Shown: positions 13,407-22,103, counted from the first letter of the stretch. The stretch is 43,324 nucleotides of DNA from Chloroflexota bacterium (GCA_029556265.1 JAKQFH010000018.1:1-43324); one strand, 5' to 3'. Notes: generated by a model from the sequence alone, not told the origin. Numbers and translations are program-made.

Positions 13407-15269
13407 ATGGCAATTTCAGCTCACGTCAACAGCATCCTCAACACCTTACCCGAAAAACCCGGCTGCTATCTGATGAAAGACTCAGCCGGCACAATTATCT
13501 ACGTCGGGAAGGCTATCAACCTGAAAAATCGGGTGCGCTCCTACTTTCACGAGTCGGCAGACCACGCCTTTAAGACACGCCAGATGGTCAAAAAAATCGC
13601 TGATATTGACATTATCGTGGTCAATTCGGAGCTGGAAGCGCTGATCCTCGAGATGAATCTGATTAAGGAGCACCGCCCGTTCTACAATGTGCGCCTGAAG
13701 GACGATAAACGCTACCCCTATATCAAAATCCATTGGGCGGATGATTTCCCCAAGCTCAGCATCACCCGCCAGATGGTCGAGGATGGTTCCCGTTATTTTG
13801 GTCCCTACACTTCCGTCTGGGCAGTGCACCAAACCTTGGATATCCTGCGGAAGATTTTCCCCTACCTGACTTGCGCCCGGGAAATCACCGGCAAAGACCC
13901 GCGCCCCTGTCTGTATTACGACATTAAACTTTGCTCCGGGCCCTGCATCGGCGCGATTGATAAAAACGCCTATCGGCAGATGATTGACGACCTGAGTAAA
14001 TTCCTGGAGGGCAAGACCGACCCGGTAGTAAAGCGCCTGCAATCCGAAATGCAGTCCGCCTCAGAAAACCTGAATTACGAGCGCGCGGCAGCCCTGCGCG
14101 ACCAGATTCAGAGTATTGAACACGTGGTGGAGCGCCAAAAAATCATTTCTGATGACCAAAAAGATACGGATATCGTCGCCCTGGCGCGTAACAAAGGTGA
14201 TGCCTGCGTACAGATATTTTTTGTGCGCTCTGGCAAACTGATTGGGCGCGAATATTTTATTCTGGAGGGCACCGAAGACGAAAAGAACGAGGTAATCCTG
14301 AGGGAGTTTATCAAGCAGTTTTATTCTCAGGCGGCATTCATTCCCAACCGCGTCTTGCTGCCTGCCGAAGTGGAAGAGGCGCGCATTATCAAGGAGTGGC
14401 TGAATACCCGGCGCGCGGGCGAAAAGATAGAAATCCAGGTGCCCAAGCGCGGCAAGAATAAAAGCCTGGTAGAGATGGCAGAAGAAAACGCTGTTGAAAC
14501 CCTGAAAGCGTTGCAGACGCGCTGGAAGGCAGATAAAGACCGGCAGCACCAGGCTCTCGCGGAATTGCAAGCCGCGCTGAACCTGCCCGAGCCGCCCAAC
14601 CGGATTGAGTGCTACGATATTTCAAACACCATGGGCACCGCCAGCGTCGGCAGTATGGTGGTGTTCGAGCAGGGAGTTGCCAACAAAAAACTTTACCGGC
14701 GCTTTAACATCCGCGGCGTGGAAGGCCCGGATGATTTTGCCTCCATGGAAGAAGTTTTGCGCCGGCGTTTCAATCATTACCACACCGCGCAATCCGAAAA
14801 AGACCTTCCCGGGAAAACACCGGACCTCTCTTTCAGCATCCTGCCCGACCTGCTCATCGTGGACGGCGGAAAAGGGCAGTTGGGGCGCGCGGTTAAGGTC
14901 ATCAGCGAACAAGGCCTTGACGGGCGTTTCAAACTCGTTGGGCTTGCCAAGCAGGAAGAAGAACTCTTTTTGCCCGGTCAAAGCAATTCGGTACGGCTGG
15001 AAGAACGCTCGCAAGGTCTCTATCTCATCCAGCGCATTCGCGATGAAGCGCACCGCTTCGCGATCACCGCGCACCGCAGCCGTCGTGGTAAAATCGGGTT
15101 GACCTCGCGCCTCGATGCAATCCCTGGGCTCGGACCTGCCCGCCGCAAAGAGCTGATCCTGCGCTTCGGCTCAATTGAAGCTATCCTGGCTGCCAAGCCG
15201 GAAGAAATCGCGGGCATCAAGGGCATCAGCCTGCAGTTGGCGCAACAAATCAAGGCTCAATTGGAGTGA
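13407..15269 (+). CDS. uvrC: UvrABC nuclease subunit C
   Basis: A 620-residue UvrC, which makes both incisions around DNA lesions recognised by UvrAB. The GIY-YIG nuclease domain is at the N-terminus (GCY 19-21, YVG 32-34, R and E residues following). The UVR motif that contacts UvrB lies near residues 205-240, the RNase H-like second nuclease domain has ECYDISNTMG and VDGGKGQL, and tandem helix-hairpin-helix motifs end the protein (IPGLGPARRKELL and IKGIS). Length is normal. It heads a plus-strand run of four close-spaced genes; uvrA and uvrB are not in the window. Confidence 0.96.
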   Translation: MAISAHVNSILNTLPEKPGCYLMKDSAGTIIYVGKAINLKNRVRSYFHESADHAFKTRQMVKKIADIDIIVVNSELEALILEMNLIKEHRPFYNVRLKDDKRYPYIKIHWADDFPKLSITRQMVEDGSRYFGPYTSVWAVHQTLDILRKIFPYLTCAREITGKDPRPCLYYDIKLCSGPCIGAIDKNAYRQMIDDLSKFLEGKTDPVVKRLQSEMQSASENLNYERAAALRDQIQSIEHVVERQKIISDDQKDTDIVALARNKGDACVQIFFVRSGKLIGREYFILEGTEDEKNEVILREFIKQFYSQAAFIPNRVLLPAEVEEARIIKEWLNTRRAGEKIEIQVPKRGKNKSLVEMAEENAVETLKALQTRWKADKDRQHQALAELQAALNLPEPPNRIECYDISNTMGTASVGSMVVFEQGVANKKLYRRFNIRGVEGPDDFASMEEVLRRRFNHYHTAQSEKDLPGKTPDLSFSILPDLLIVDGGKGQLGRAVKVISEQGLDGRFKLVGLAKQEEELFLPGQSNSVRLEERSQGLYLIQRIRDEAHRFAITAHRSRRGKIGLTSRLDAIPGLGPARRKELILRFGSIEAILAAKPEEIAGIKGISLQLAQQIKAQLE

Positions 15270-15270
15270 T

Positions 15271-15372
15271 ATGGCAAAAAAACAGTCCCAGGCAAACACA
15301 TCCCGGATCGTCATGGCGATTCTGGCTCTAACCATCATCCTGGCGATGGTGCTTTCCATGCTTCGATTTTAA
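15271..15372 (+). CDS. 33-residue single-span membrane peptide
   Basis: A short open frame beginning one base after the uvrC stop codon, with TTGGAG upstream, and ending six bases before the next gene. The sequence is a Lys/Gln/Ser-rich N-terminus (MAKKQSQANTSRI) followed by one hydrophobic span of about 18 residues and a terminal LRF. The fit between two genes, the ribosome site and the membrane-peptide composition argue that it is real. It resembles in pattern other tiny Lys-rich membrane peptides such as DUF4044, but I cannot assign it. Confidence 0.6.
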   Translation: MAKKQSQANTSRIVMAILALTIILAMVLSMLRF

Positions 15373-15378
15373 AATAGC

Positions 15379-16146
15379 ATGGATAACTTTGACCCTTTTG
15401 GCGCGCAGTTCATCCGACGCTCATCTTACAGTCAGATGGGACCAACGCCAGAAAAACAAGGAGCCCCTTTTCCTGACTATATCCCGTCAGATTTGCCGGA
15501 TTCAGGTTTGCTGCCGCTCCCAGACCCGGCGCAGCTCGAGCTCGGGCACGCCGACTTACGCCAGATAATCGAAGAGCGCCGCTCCGTAAGACGCTACGAC
15601 GAAGATGCCGCGCTGACGCTTGAAGAATTATCCCTTTTGCTCTGGCTCACCCAGGGCGTAAAAAAGCTGTCTGAAAAGTCCGGAATGACGCTGCGCACCG
15701 TGCCATCAGCCGGCTCGCGCCATCCCTTCGAGACCTTTTTGGCTGTGCGGCGGGTGGAGAACCTTGAGGTTGGTCTCTACCGTTTCATTGCCCACAAACA
15801 CGCGCTTCTCCCCGTTTTTTCAGGCACGGCAATCCTCGACCAAATCGGCGCGGCCACCGGCAACCAATCCCAGGTGCTCACTGCCGCCGTAACCTTCCTC
15901 TGGGCTGCCCTGCCTTACCGCACCAGCTACCGCTACGGCACGCGTGCCTACCGCTATCTATTCCTGGACGCCGGACATGTGTGCCAGAATTTGCATCTGG
16001 CAGCGGAGAGCATCGGCTGCGGGGTGTGCGCGATTGGAGCCTATGAGGATGAGGCCGTAAACGCGGCTCTGAAACTCGACGGGCAGGAACAATTCGTGAT
16101 TTATATCGCTTCGCTGGGCAAAAAGCCGTTAACTCCGGCTGCATGA
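15379..16146 (+). CDS. SagB/ThcOx-type nitroreductase-fold dehydrogenase
   Basis: A 255-residue FMN-dependent nitroreductase-fold protein of the SagB/ThcOx subgroup. Features: RRSVRRYD (about 69-76), LSLLLWLTQG, the SAGSRHPFE segment typical of SagB-type proteins, and the YRYLFLDAGHVCQNLHLAAESIGCG signature region (shown here in part by its key Y, DAGH and CG residues). In peptide-antibiotic clusters SagB oxidises azolines to azoles; stand-alone copies like this one, without a YcaO or precursor peptide nearby, have unknown substrates. No Shine-Dalgarno is seen; TAAAAT lies three bases upstream of the ATG. The next gene overlaps its stop codon as ATGA. Confidence 0.85.
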   Translation: MDNFDPFGAQFIRRSSYSQMGPTPEKQGAPFPDYIPSDLPDSGLLPLPDPAQLELGHADLRQIIEERRSVRRYDEDAALTLEELSLLLWLTQGVKKLSEKSGMTLRTVPSAGSRHPFETFLAVRRVENLEVGLYRFIAHKHALLPVFSGTAILDQIGAATGNQSQVLTAAVTFLWAALPYRTSYRYGTRAYRYLFLDAGHVCQNLHLAAESIGCGVCAIGAYEDEAVNAALKLDGQEQFVIYIASLGKKPLTPAA

Positions 16147-16850
16147 AAACCCCACCGCCTATCATCGTTCTGATTAGCGCTGATTTCGAATGGAATGCGG
16201 TTGTGGACCTTATCCGCCCCGCGGAAACGCGCTCCACGCCCTTTGGCGCCGCCTTCTTCAGCCAACTGGGCAAACATACCCTGCTCATGGCGCACAGCGG
16301 CTGGGGCAAGACGGCCACAGCGGCCGCCTGTCAGCACTTGATTGACCTTCACCAGCCTCAATTAATCCTCAACCTCGGCACCTGCGGCGGGCTTGAAGGG
16401 CGCGCGGAAGTGGGCGAGATCTTGCTTCCGGAAGAGACCGCGATGTACGACATCGTGGAAGGCATGAGCGCTTACAGCGAAGCCCTGGCTTACTACCACA
16501 CCCGCGCGGATTTAGGCTGGCTGCCCGCCAAACTGCCGCCCGGAGTGCGGAGAACCCGGATTGTTTCAGCAGACCAGGACATTCAACCGTGCAATGTTGT
16601 CCTGATTGCCAATTACTTCCACGCGCCCGCCGCGGATTGGGAATCTGCTGCCTTTGCCTGGACCGCCGCGAAAAATAAGACGCCCTGGCTCATTTTAAGG
16701 GGCGTCAGTGATTTGGTCAGTTCGGAAAGGTCAGAGGCATATCAAAACGCCGCACTTTGGCAGCAGCGCGCCGCGCAGATTATGGCACGCCTCCTGGGGC
16801 TGCTGCCCTGGTTCCTCGACCGCTTCCCGGCTGTGCCGGATTCAGATTAA
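16143..16850 (+). CDS. MTA/SAH nucleosidase-like (futalosine hydrolase-like) protein
   Basis: A 235-residue purine nucleoside phosphorylase-fold protein of the MTAN/futalosinase group, which splits the N-glycosidic bond of adenosine-type nucleosides. Seen: LISADFEWNAV at the N-terminus, the NLGTCGGL phosphate/ribose loop, DWESAAFAWTA in place of the usual DMEAAA stretch, and LRGVSDL with the catalytic Asp. The exact substrate (methylthioadenosine, S-adenosylhomocysteine or aminofutalosine) is not clear; no mqn genes are nearby. The start overlaps the preceding stop by four bases (ATGA). It ends in a four-base convergent overlap with metG. Confidence 0.8.
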   Translation: MKTPPPIIVLISADFEWNAVVDLIRPAETRSTPFGAAFFSQLGKHTLLMAHSGWGKTATAAACQHLIDLHQPQLILNLGTCGGLEGRAEVGEILLPEETAMYDIVEGMSAYSEALAYYHTRADLGWLPAKLPPGVRRTRIVSADQDIQPCNVVLIANYFHAPAADWESAAFAWTAAKNKTPWLILRGVSDLVSSERSEAYQNAALWQQRAAQIMARLLGLLPWFLDRFPAVPDSD

Positions 16851-18655
16851 ACAGCGCTCTGCCCCAGGCGGGCGCGTTCTTCTTCCACGATGCTGTGATC
16901 CAGCTTTTTCACAAGCGGCTGGGGTTGATTAAAAGGCTTGCCGCCTGCCAGTTCCACCGGCTGCCAAAGGTCGTCCCCGCTGCCGCTGAGCGCGTTTTCA
17001 GGGTGATAGACCAGGATGTCGTGCCTGCCAAGCTTATCTTCCACCCCGCGCGTGCCCTGAGTGCCAAATATGGGCTGTGCGTAGCCCAGAATGCGGTGCA
17101 GGCTTTCTGAGGTATGCGGAATAAAGGGCGCGAACATCAGCTTCAGCGAATCAATTGCCTGAATCGCGGTAAATACCGACTTCGCGGCTTCGGCTTTGTC
17201 TGCCTTGATTTCAAACCAGGGGGCATGCACGTCCAGATACTTGTTCACTTCCGTCGCCAGGCTCATTACTTCCGAAAGCGCGTCGCGCAGCTGGACGCGT
17301 TCCATTTTCGCCGAGACACTTTGAAAGCCCGCCCGGATGGTGTCGAGCAAGGCGCGGTCAGAATCGCGCAGTTTGCCCGGCTGAGGAATGACGCCTTCCC
17401 AATGCTTATATGTGAAGGCCAGCACGCGGTTAACCAGGTTGCCCCAGGTGGCGACCAATTCGTTGTTGTTGCGCTGGTAGAACTCCTCCCAATCCCAATC
17501 GGTATCCCGGCTTTCGGGCATGGCGGTCGTCAGGTAATAGCGCAGAGGATCCGGGTCGTAGCGTTCCAGAAAATCCAGACCCCACACCGCCCAGTTTTTG
17601 CTGCCGCTGATCTTTCGGCCTTCCAGGTTCATGAATTCGTTCGCGGGAACATCGTACGGGAGTACCAGCGGCCGCGGGTTTTGCGCCCCATACGCCCGGT
17701 CAATGCCATCCCGGAAGCCGATGAGTTCGGCAGGCCAGATGACCGCGTGGAAGGGGATATTGTCCTTGCCGATGAAATAGATGGTTTTAGCCTCCGGCTT
17801 GACCCACCAATCCCGCCAGGTGCTGTCATTACCCGAGAGGCGGGCCCATTCGATGGCAGCCGAAAGATAACCGATGACTGCCTCAAACCACACATACAAA
17901 CACTTGCCTTGCCAGCCTTCCAAGGGCACCGGAATCCCCCAGTCCAGGTCCCGCGTGATGGGTCTGCCCTTCAACCCGTCGGCCAGGATCTGTCCTAACG
18001 ATTGACGGATGACATTCGGGCGCCAATAAGATTCCCGCTGTTTGAGGAATGCCACAATTTCCGGCTCCAGACTGGAGAGGTCAAGGTAGAAGTGTTCAGT
18101 TTCTTTCAAAATTGGCGTGGATCCATCCACTTTGGAGCGCGGATTCAGCAGGAGTTCAGGTTCCAACATGTTCCCGCACTTTTCGCATTGATCTGAGCGC
18201 GCGTCTGGATTACCGCAAATATAACAAGTCCCTTCCACATAGCGGTCGGGCAAAAAGCGCTGCTGCGCGGTTGAAAACCACTGCTTTTCGGTCGCCGTGT
18301 AGAGGAAACCATTTTCCTTCAGCGTGGTAAACGCCAGCTGTGAGACCTGAAAGTGATTTTCGGTGTGGGTGCTGGTAAACAGGTCGTAGGTCAGGCCAAG
18401 TTTTTGGAAAAGCTCCAGAAATGACGCATGCTTGCCGCGGTAAACTTCCAGCGGTGTGGTTCCGAGCGCGTCAGCCTTCATGGTAATTGGCGTGCCGTGC
18501 GCGTCTGACCCGGAGACCATGAGCACGCTGCGCCCGCGCATGCGGTGGTAGCGCGCGCAAATATCCGCGGGCAAGTACGAGCCGGTAAGGTTCCCGACGT
18601 GGATATCCGCGTTCGCGTAGGGCCAGGCAACTGCAATCAGGATGTTATCTGTCAT
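16847..18655 (-). CDS. metG: methionyl-tRNA synthetase
   Basis: A 602-residue class I synthetase that charges tRNA-Met. HVGN (19-22) is the HIGH motif, a CxxC-x9-CxxC zinc knuckle lies around CYICGN...CEKCGN, and the KMSKS motif is KISGS (348-352). The anticodon-binding helices follow with WFEIKADKAE. The C-terminal tRNA-binding (EMAP-like) domain of longer MetRS is absent. ATG 18655 was chosen: GGAGG sits seven bases upstream, and an in-frame ATG at 18661 is only one base from that site. It follows the YceD gene on the same strand after about 100 bp that contain a possible TAGAAT -10 at 18690-18685. Confidence 0.95.
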   Translation of the reverse strand: MTDNILIAVAWPYANADIHVGNLTGSYLPADICARYHRMRGRSVLMVSGSDAHGTPITMKADALGTTPLEVYRGKHASFLELFQKLGLTYDLFTSTHTENHFQVSQLAFTTLKENGFLYTATEKQWFSTAQQRFLPDRYVEGTCYICGNPDARSDQCEKCGNMLEPELLLNPRSKVDGSTPILKETEHFYLDLSSLEPEIVAFLKQRESYWRPNVIRQSLGQILADGLKGRPITRDLDWGIPVPLEGWQGKCLYVWFEAVIGYLSAAIEWARLSGNDSTWRDWWVKPEAKTIYFIGKDNIPFHAVIWPAELIGFRDGIDRAYGAQNPRPLVLPYDVPANEFMNLEGRKISGSKNWAVWGLDFLERYDPDPLRYYLTTAMPESRDTDWDWEEFYQRNNNELVATWGNLVNRVLAFTYKHWEGVIPQPGKLRDSDRALLDTIRAGFQSVSAKMERVQLRDALSEVMSLATEVNKYLDVHAPWFEIKADKAEAAKSVFTAIQAIDSLKLMFAPFIPHTSESLHRILGYAQPIFGTQGTRGVEDKLGRHDILVYHPENALSGSGDDLWQPVELAGGKPFNQPQPLVKKLDHSIVEEERARLGQSAV

Positions 18656-18757
18656 GGTCATTCCTCCGGGTGAAATGCGAGAAAATTCTATCACGAAACC
18701 CGGAGGCTTAAGGGTAGGCCGCCGTAAACTCAATTCAGAGGTGATTTTTCCGGGGTA

Positions 18758-19246
18758 TTACGCTTCGGGCAGGATTATCCGGCTGTTGATATGACCGCAG
18801 TCTGCCAGGTTCAAATTTTGCCCGCATTCCACGCAAACCCCTTTGCAGTCGGCTTTGCACACATGGTTGATTGGAATTTCCAACAGCAGATAATCCCGGA
18901 AAATGTCGGCCAGGTCTATGTAACCGTCGTTGGGGACCAACTGGTCCGTTTCTTCCTGTGTGCGCCCGGGGAAATAAAATAACTCCTCGAATTTTGCGTT
19001 CACGGGCACATTGCTTTCACTCAGGCAGCGCACGCACAGCGCCTGGATTTCCCCACTCAGTTCAGCCTGCAGCAAGAGCCCTTCCCGGTTGCGTGAAAAG
19101 CGGAAGGCGGCTTTCAGATTAAGTACATTGAGATCCGGCTCGAGGAATATTTCAGGAAATTCAGCGTGAAAATCACGGGAGAACCCTATCGGCTTATTGA
19201 AGAAAAAACCGACGTTCGCGCGTAAAGAATAATGTTGTTTTTCCAT
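18758..19246 (-). CDS. YceD/DUF177 family protein
   Basis: A 162-residue YceD (DUF177) protein. The family has a conserved C-terminal pattern of VCKADCKGLC-type cysteines, here CKADCKGVCVECGQNLN plus a second Cys in the middle (CVRCLSE). In many bacteria the gene precedes rpmF (ribosomal protein L32) and acts in 23S rRNA maturation; in this window rpmF is missing and metG comes next. ATG 19246 is used because the family starts near the Leu/Arg stretch that follows. A minus-strand TATAAT at 19282-19277 gives a leader of about 25 nt. Confidence 0.85.
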   Translation of the reverse strand: MEKQHYSLRANVGFFFNKPIGFSRDFHAEFPEIFLEPDLNVLNLKAAFRFSRNREGLLLQAELSGEIQALCVRCLSESNVPVNAKFEELFYFPGRTQEETDQLVPNDGYIDLADIFRDYLLLEIPINHVCKADCKGVCVECGQNLNLADCGHINSRIILPEA

Positions 19247-19276
19247 TGGCAAAGTACAATTCCTAAGTGATGACGG

Positions 19277-19282
19277 GATTAT
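19277..19282 (-). promoter_or_regulatory. -10 element of the yceD gene
   Basis: A perfect TATAAT on the minus strand within the 74-bp divergent spacer shared with rdgB. The -35 is weak. Confidence 0.45.
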
Positions 19283-19320
19283 AACACGCCTGAAATTCAT
19301 CATTGGAGATATCCAGACAA

Positions 19321-19920
19321 ATGAAAACTTTGCTGCTTGCCACCACAAACCCGGGCAAAATTCAGGAAATCAAAGCCATCCTGACCGGTATTCCTCTGCG
19401 CTTGCTGAGCCCCGCGGAAATTGACCTGCGCCTGACTATTGACGAAATTTCATCCAGTTATTTTGGCAATGCCCAGCTGAAAGCGCAAATCTACGCGAAC
19501 GCAAGCGGACTCCCAGCCTTGGCAGATGATTCCGGGCTGGAAGTCTTTGCCCTGGGTGGAAAACCCGGCGTGCATTCCCACCGCTATTCCCCAAACGCTG
19601 CGGCGGATGACCGCGAACGCTGCCTCTACTTGTTGGACAACCTGAAAGCTCATCCGCAGCCGTGGGAAGCCCGCTTTGTGTGCGCGGTCGTTCTTTACAG
19701 CCCGAGCGGCGAAGTGCTGCGCTCGTTTGGCGAGTGCCGCGGGGAAATTATCCCTGAATTCCGGGGGGAAAACGGCTTTGGTTATGACCCAATATTTCTG
19801 GTGGCTGGCACAAACAAAACGATGGCTGAACTGCCCGACGAACAAAAAAACCAGCTCAGCCACCGCGCCAATGCCTTGCGGGCAGCCATGCCCGCGCTGC
19901 GTGAATTCGCCTGCCAATAA
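19321..19920 (+). CDS. rdgB: non-canonical purine NTP pyrophosphatase (RdgB/HAM1)
   Basis: A 199-residue Ham1-fold enzyme that hydrolyses dITP, ITP and XTP to monophosphates, keeping damaged purines out of DNA and RNA. Motifs: TTNPGK (8-13), the catalytic ALADDSGLEV with two Asp, GENGFGYDPIF and LSHRANAL at the C-terminus. ATG 19321 matches the family's MKxLLLATTNPGK start; an upstream TTG at 19303 would add six residues and lacks a ribosome site. It is convergent with the nitroreductase gene. Confidence 0.94.
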   Translation: MKTLLLATTNPGKIQEIKAILTGIPLRLLSPAEIDLRLTIDEISSSYFGNAQLKAQIYANASGLPALADDSGLEVFALGGKPGVHSHRYSPNAAADDRERCLYLLDNLKAHPQPWEARFVCAVVLYSPSGEVLRSFGECRGEIIPEFRGENGFGYDPIFLVAGTNKTMAELPDEQKNQLSHRANALRAAMPALREFACQ

Positions 19921-19939
19921 AACCGCTCTACCAGCGGTT
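19914..19939 (-). terminator. terminator of the nitroreductase gene
   Basis: AACCGCT and AGCGGTT form a 7-bp stem with a 5-nt loop straddling the ends of both convergent genes. On the minus strand TTATT follows. On the plus strand there is no T-run. Confidence 0.55.
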
Positions 19940-20437
19940 GTAATGCACCTTCTCCGGGTCGTAGCGGTCGTCTGGCAGATATGCGCGCGCGGGATGCCCG
20001 ACGGCGATAAGGCACATCGGTTGCACATCGCCCGGCAGGCCCACCAAAGCAGAAAAATCCGCCATGCGCCGCGCATCCGGAGCAATCCCCAACCAAACCG
20101 CGCCCAGACCAATGCCGTGCGCGGCCAGTAAGATGTTCTCGGTCGCGGCGGCGCAGTCTTGCTGCCAATATCCGCCCATTTCGCCCTCGACGATTCGTCC
20201 GCACACAAGAATACCGAGCGCGGCTTCTTTCATCATTTCAGACCACGGATGGATGGAAGGAATAGTATTCATGATTTCGCGGTCATTGATAACGATAAAA
20301 TGCCAGGGTTGACCGTTATCCGCGGAAGGCGCTTGCATGGCGGCTCTTAACAACACCTCCAAATCGGCCTCAGAAACCGGGTCTGATGTGAAGCGGCGCA
20401 CGCTCCGTCGGGTGTGAATTGCAGTAAGAATATCCAT
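19928..20437 (-). CDS. nitroreductase-family FMN oxidoreductase
   Basis: A 169-residue nitroreductase-fold protein. The N-terminal signature is HTRRSVRRFTSDPV, then APSADNGQPWHFIVI (FMN phosphate site) and GLGAVWLGIAP near the C-terminus, the standard pattern of small NAD(P)H-dependent FMN reductases. The physiological substrate cannot be told. AAGGAG lies upstream of the ATG. It follows the DUF355 gene on the same strand with a 20-bp gap, so they may be cotranscribed. Confidence 0.88.
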   Translation of the reverse strand: MDILTAIHTRRSVRRFTSDPVSEADLEVLLRAAMQAPSADNGQPWHFIVINDREIMNTIPSIHPWSEMMKEAALGILVCGRIVEGEMGGYWQQDCAAATENILLAAHGIGLGAVWLGIAPDARRMADFSALVGLPGDVQPMCLIAVGHPARAYLPDDRYDPEKVHYNRW

Positions 20438-20457
20438 GATGCTCCTTCGTCCAATAA

Positions 20458-20943
20458 TTAGAGTTTATATCCAAAGCGCCGCAGCAGGCTTTTTCGCGCC
20501 GTGATGTCAGCTTCATCTTCAACCCCCAACGGCGGCTGCCCATCGATAACGCCCAGGATTCCGCGCCCCTGCTCCGTCTGCGCGACGACTACCTCGGTTG
20601 GATTAGCTGTCGCGCAAAAAATGCGGCAAACTTCGGGCACCTGTTTGACGGGGTTCAGAATGTTAATCGGGTAAAAGCCTTCCGCCAGAAAGAGAATGAA
20701 GCAGTGCCCGGCCGCGATGGTCAGGGCATTCTGGCGGGCCAGCTGAAGCATAGCCTCATCGTTTCCGCTCCAACGCACCAGGCGGGGTTGTGAGGCTTCA
20801 CAGAACGCCAGCCCAAAGCGAATGCCCGGCACCGCGGTGACCAGGGCTTCGTGGATATCTTCCACGGTTTTAATAAAATGGGACTGTCCGAGGACGAAGT
20901 TTATTTCGTCAGGTTTTTCAATGCGTATCACTTCAATATTCAT
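20458..20943 (-). CDS. DUF355 / adenosine-specific kinase-like protein
   Basis: A 161-residue protein of the DUF355 family, whose archaeal structure has been described as an adenosine-specific kinase. Conserved stretches: an N-terminal IEKPDEINFVLGQSHFIKT, GIRFGLAFCEAS, AAGHCFILFL, NPVKQVPEVCRIFCATANP and GVIDG near the end. Biochemical role in bacteria is unproven. GGAGG with a five-base spacer supports ATG 20943 rather than the upstream starts. The family is mostly archaeal with scattered occurrence in thermophilic and Chloroflexi-type bacteria. Confidence 0.82.
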   Translation of the reverse strand: MNIEVIRIEKPDEINFVLGQSHFIKTVEDIHEALVTAVPGIRFGLAFCEASQPRLVRWSGNDEAMLQLARQNALTIAAGHCFILFLAEGFYPINILNPVKQVPEVCRIFCATANPTEVVVAQTEQGRGILGVIDGQPPLGVEDEADITARKSLLRRFGYKL

Positions 20944-21013
20944 GGCTGCCTCCGCGCATTTTGGCTGCATTTTAACATATTCCCTGGCTCCTATGGCACA
21001 ATTCAAATTAGGG

Positions 21014-21019
21014 TAAAAT
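21014..21019 (+). promoter_or_regulatory. -10-like element at the start of the PhnD-like gene
   Basis: GGGTAAAAT ends six bases before the GTG start, so the mRNA would begin at or next to the start codon. There is no Shine-Dalgarno sequence. The -35 is weak. Confidence 0.45.
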
Positions 21020-21025
21020 CTTCAT

Positions 21026-22084
21026 GTGCAGCGGAATTCTTTTTTCACAAGCGCATTGGGAATTTTATGCTTACTCGGTCTGTTGGCGTCTGCTTGCGCG
21101 CCTCAGCCTGCCGCCAGGCCAGCCGCTCTGCCTGCCGGCGTCACCCCCACCCCTTTCCTTTCCACCTCCACGCCCATGCCAACCTTCACGCCGACTGCCG
21201 CGCCGTTGGGGAGCCCACAAAACCCGATTGTGATGGCAATTCTCGGCGCGGCTGCCGACAGCCCGCAGCTTAGCAGCCTGGACGCGCTCTGCGCTCAACT
21301 CTCCGGCTTCCTGGGGCTCTCCGTGGTTGGCCGCTCTTTCCCAGACTATATCAGCCTGGAAACCGCGCTGCAAAAACAGGAAGTGCACCTTGCCTGGCTT
21401 GGTCCGGTAGAATACCTGTTGGCATCCGAAAAAGAGCTGCTGAGCTCGCGCCTGGTGTCTAACCATCTGGGCGTGACGGCCTACGGGGTGCAGTTCCTCG
21501 GACACAAGGATGCCAACCTGACCCGATATTACGACGCGGGTACCAACCATGCCACCGCGCCCGCTGCCAGCGCGCTGCCGCAATTTGCCGGACAGACGCC
21601 TTGCCTGACCACTGAGAAATCCCTGGCAGGCTATTGGGTGCCGTTGGGATACCTGGCGCAAAATGCCGTTTCCACGCAGACGCCCGTGTTGACAAAAACA
21701 TACAGCGGCAGCATCCGCGCTGTCTATATCAAAGGGATTTGTGATTTCACCGCGACGTACGCGATATCAAGTGACCCGCGCACATCCTCAGAGGTTATCC
21801 AGGACTTGCCGGATGTGATTGACCGCGTACCTATCATCTGGATTTCGCCGGCGGTGATACCCAACCTGAGTTTTTCCGTCAGTCCGCTGCTGCCTCTGCC
21901 AATCAGCGCGCAAATCACGAACTACCTGCTTGAATTCAGCCGGACAGAACCCGGTCGTCAGCGGCTTACCGCGCTCAACGCTTACGAAATCGCCAGGATG
22001 GAAGCATTGCCGGATGACGCTTATAATGACCTGCGCACACTGCTGGCTATCCAAAACGTGCGCCTGAGCAGCCTGCTGCCCTGA
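21026..22084 (+). CDS. PhnD-like periplasmic-binding lipoprotein
   Basis: A 352-residue predicted lipoprotein: hydrophobic signal, lipobox LASAC with C24, then a Thr/Pro-rich linker to about residue 58. The rest resembles phosphate/phosphonate-binding proteins of the PhnD group: a strand with VMAILGA, an aromatic LSVVGRSFPDY segment, HLAWLGPVEYLLA and a later KGICDFTATY (where ligand phosphoryl contacts normally lie). No permease or ATPase genes adjoin it, so its transporter partner, if any, lies elsewhere, or it acts as a sensor. The GTG start is predicted from the signal peptide frame. A SanA-like gene follows after 19 bp. Confidence 0.78.
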   Translation: MQRNSFFTSALGILCLLGLLASACAPQPAARPAALPAGVTPTPFLSTSTPMPTFTPTAAPLGSPQNPIVMAILGAAADSPQLSSLDALCAQLSGFLGLSVVGRSFPDYISLETALQKQEVHLAWLGPVEYLLASEKELLSSRLVSNHLGVTAYGVQFLGHKDANLTRYYDAGTNHATAPAASALPQFAGQTPCLTTEKSLAGYWVPLGYLAQNAVSTQTPVLTKTYSGSIRAVYIKGICDFTATYAISSDPRTSSEVIQDLPDVIDRVPIIWISPAVIPNLSFSVSPLLPLPISAQITNYLLEFSRTEPGRQRLTALNAYEIARMEALPDDAYNDLRTLLAIQNVRLSSLLP

Positions 22085-22103
22085 GTGAGTTTCTCAAAAT
22101 AGT

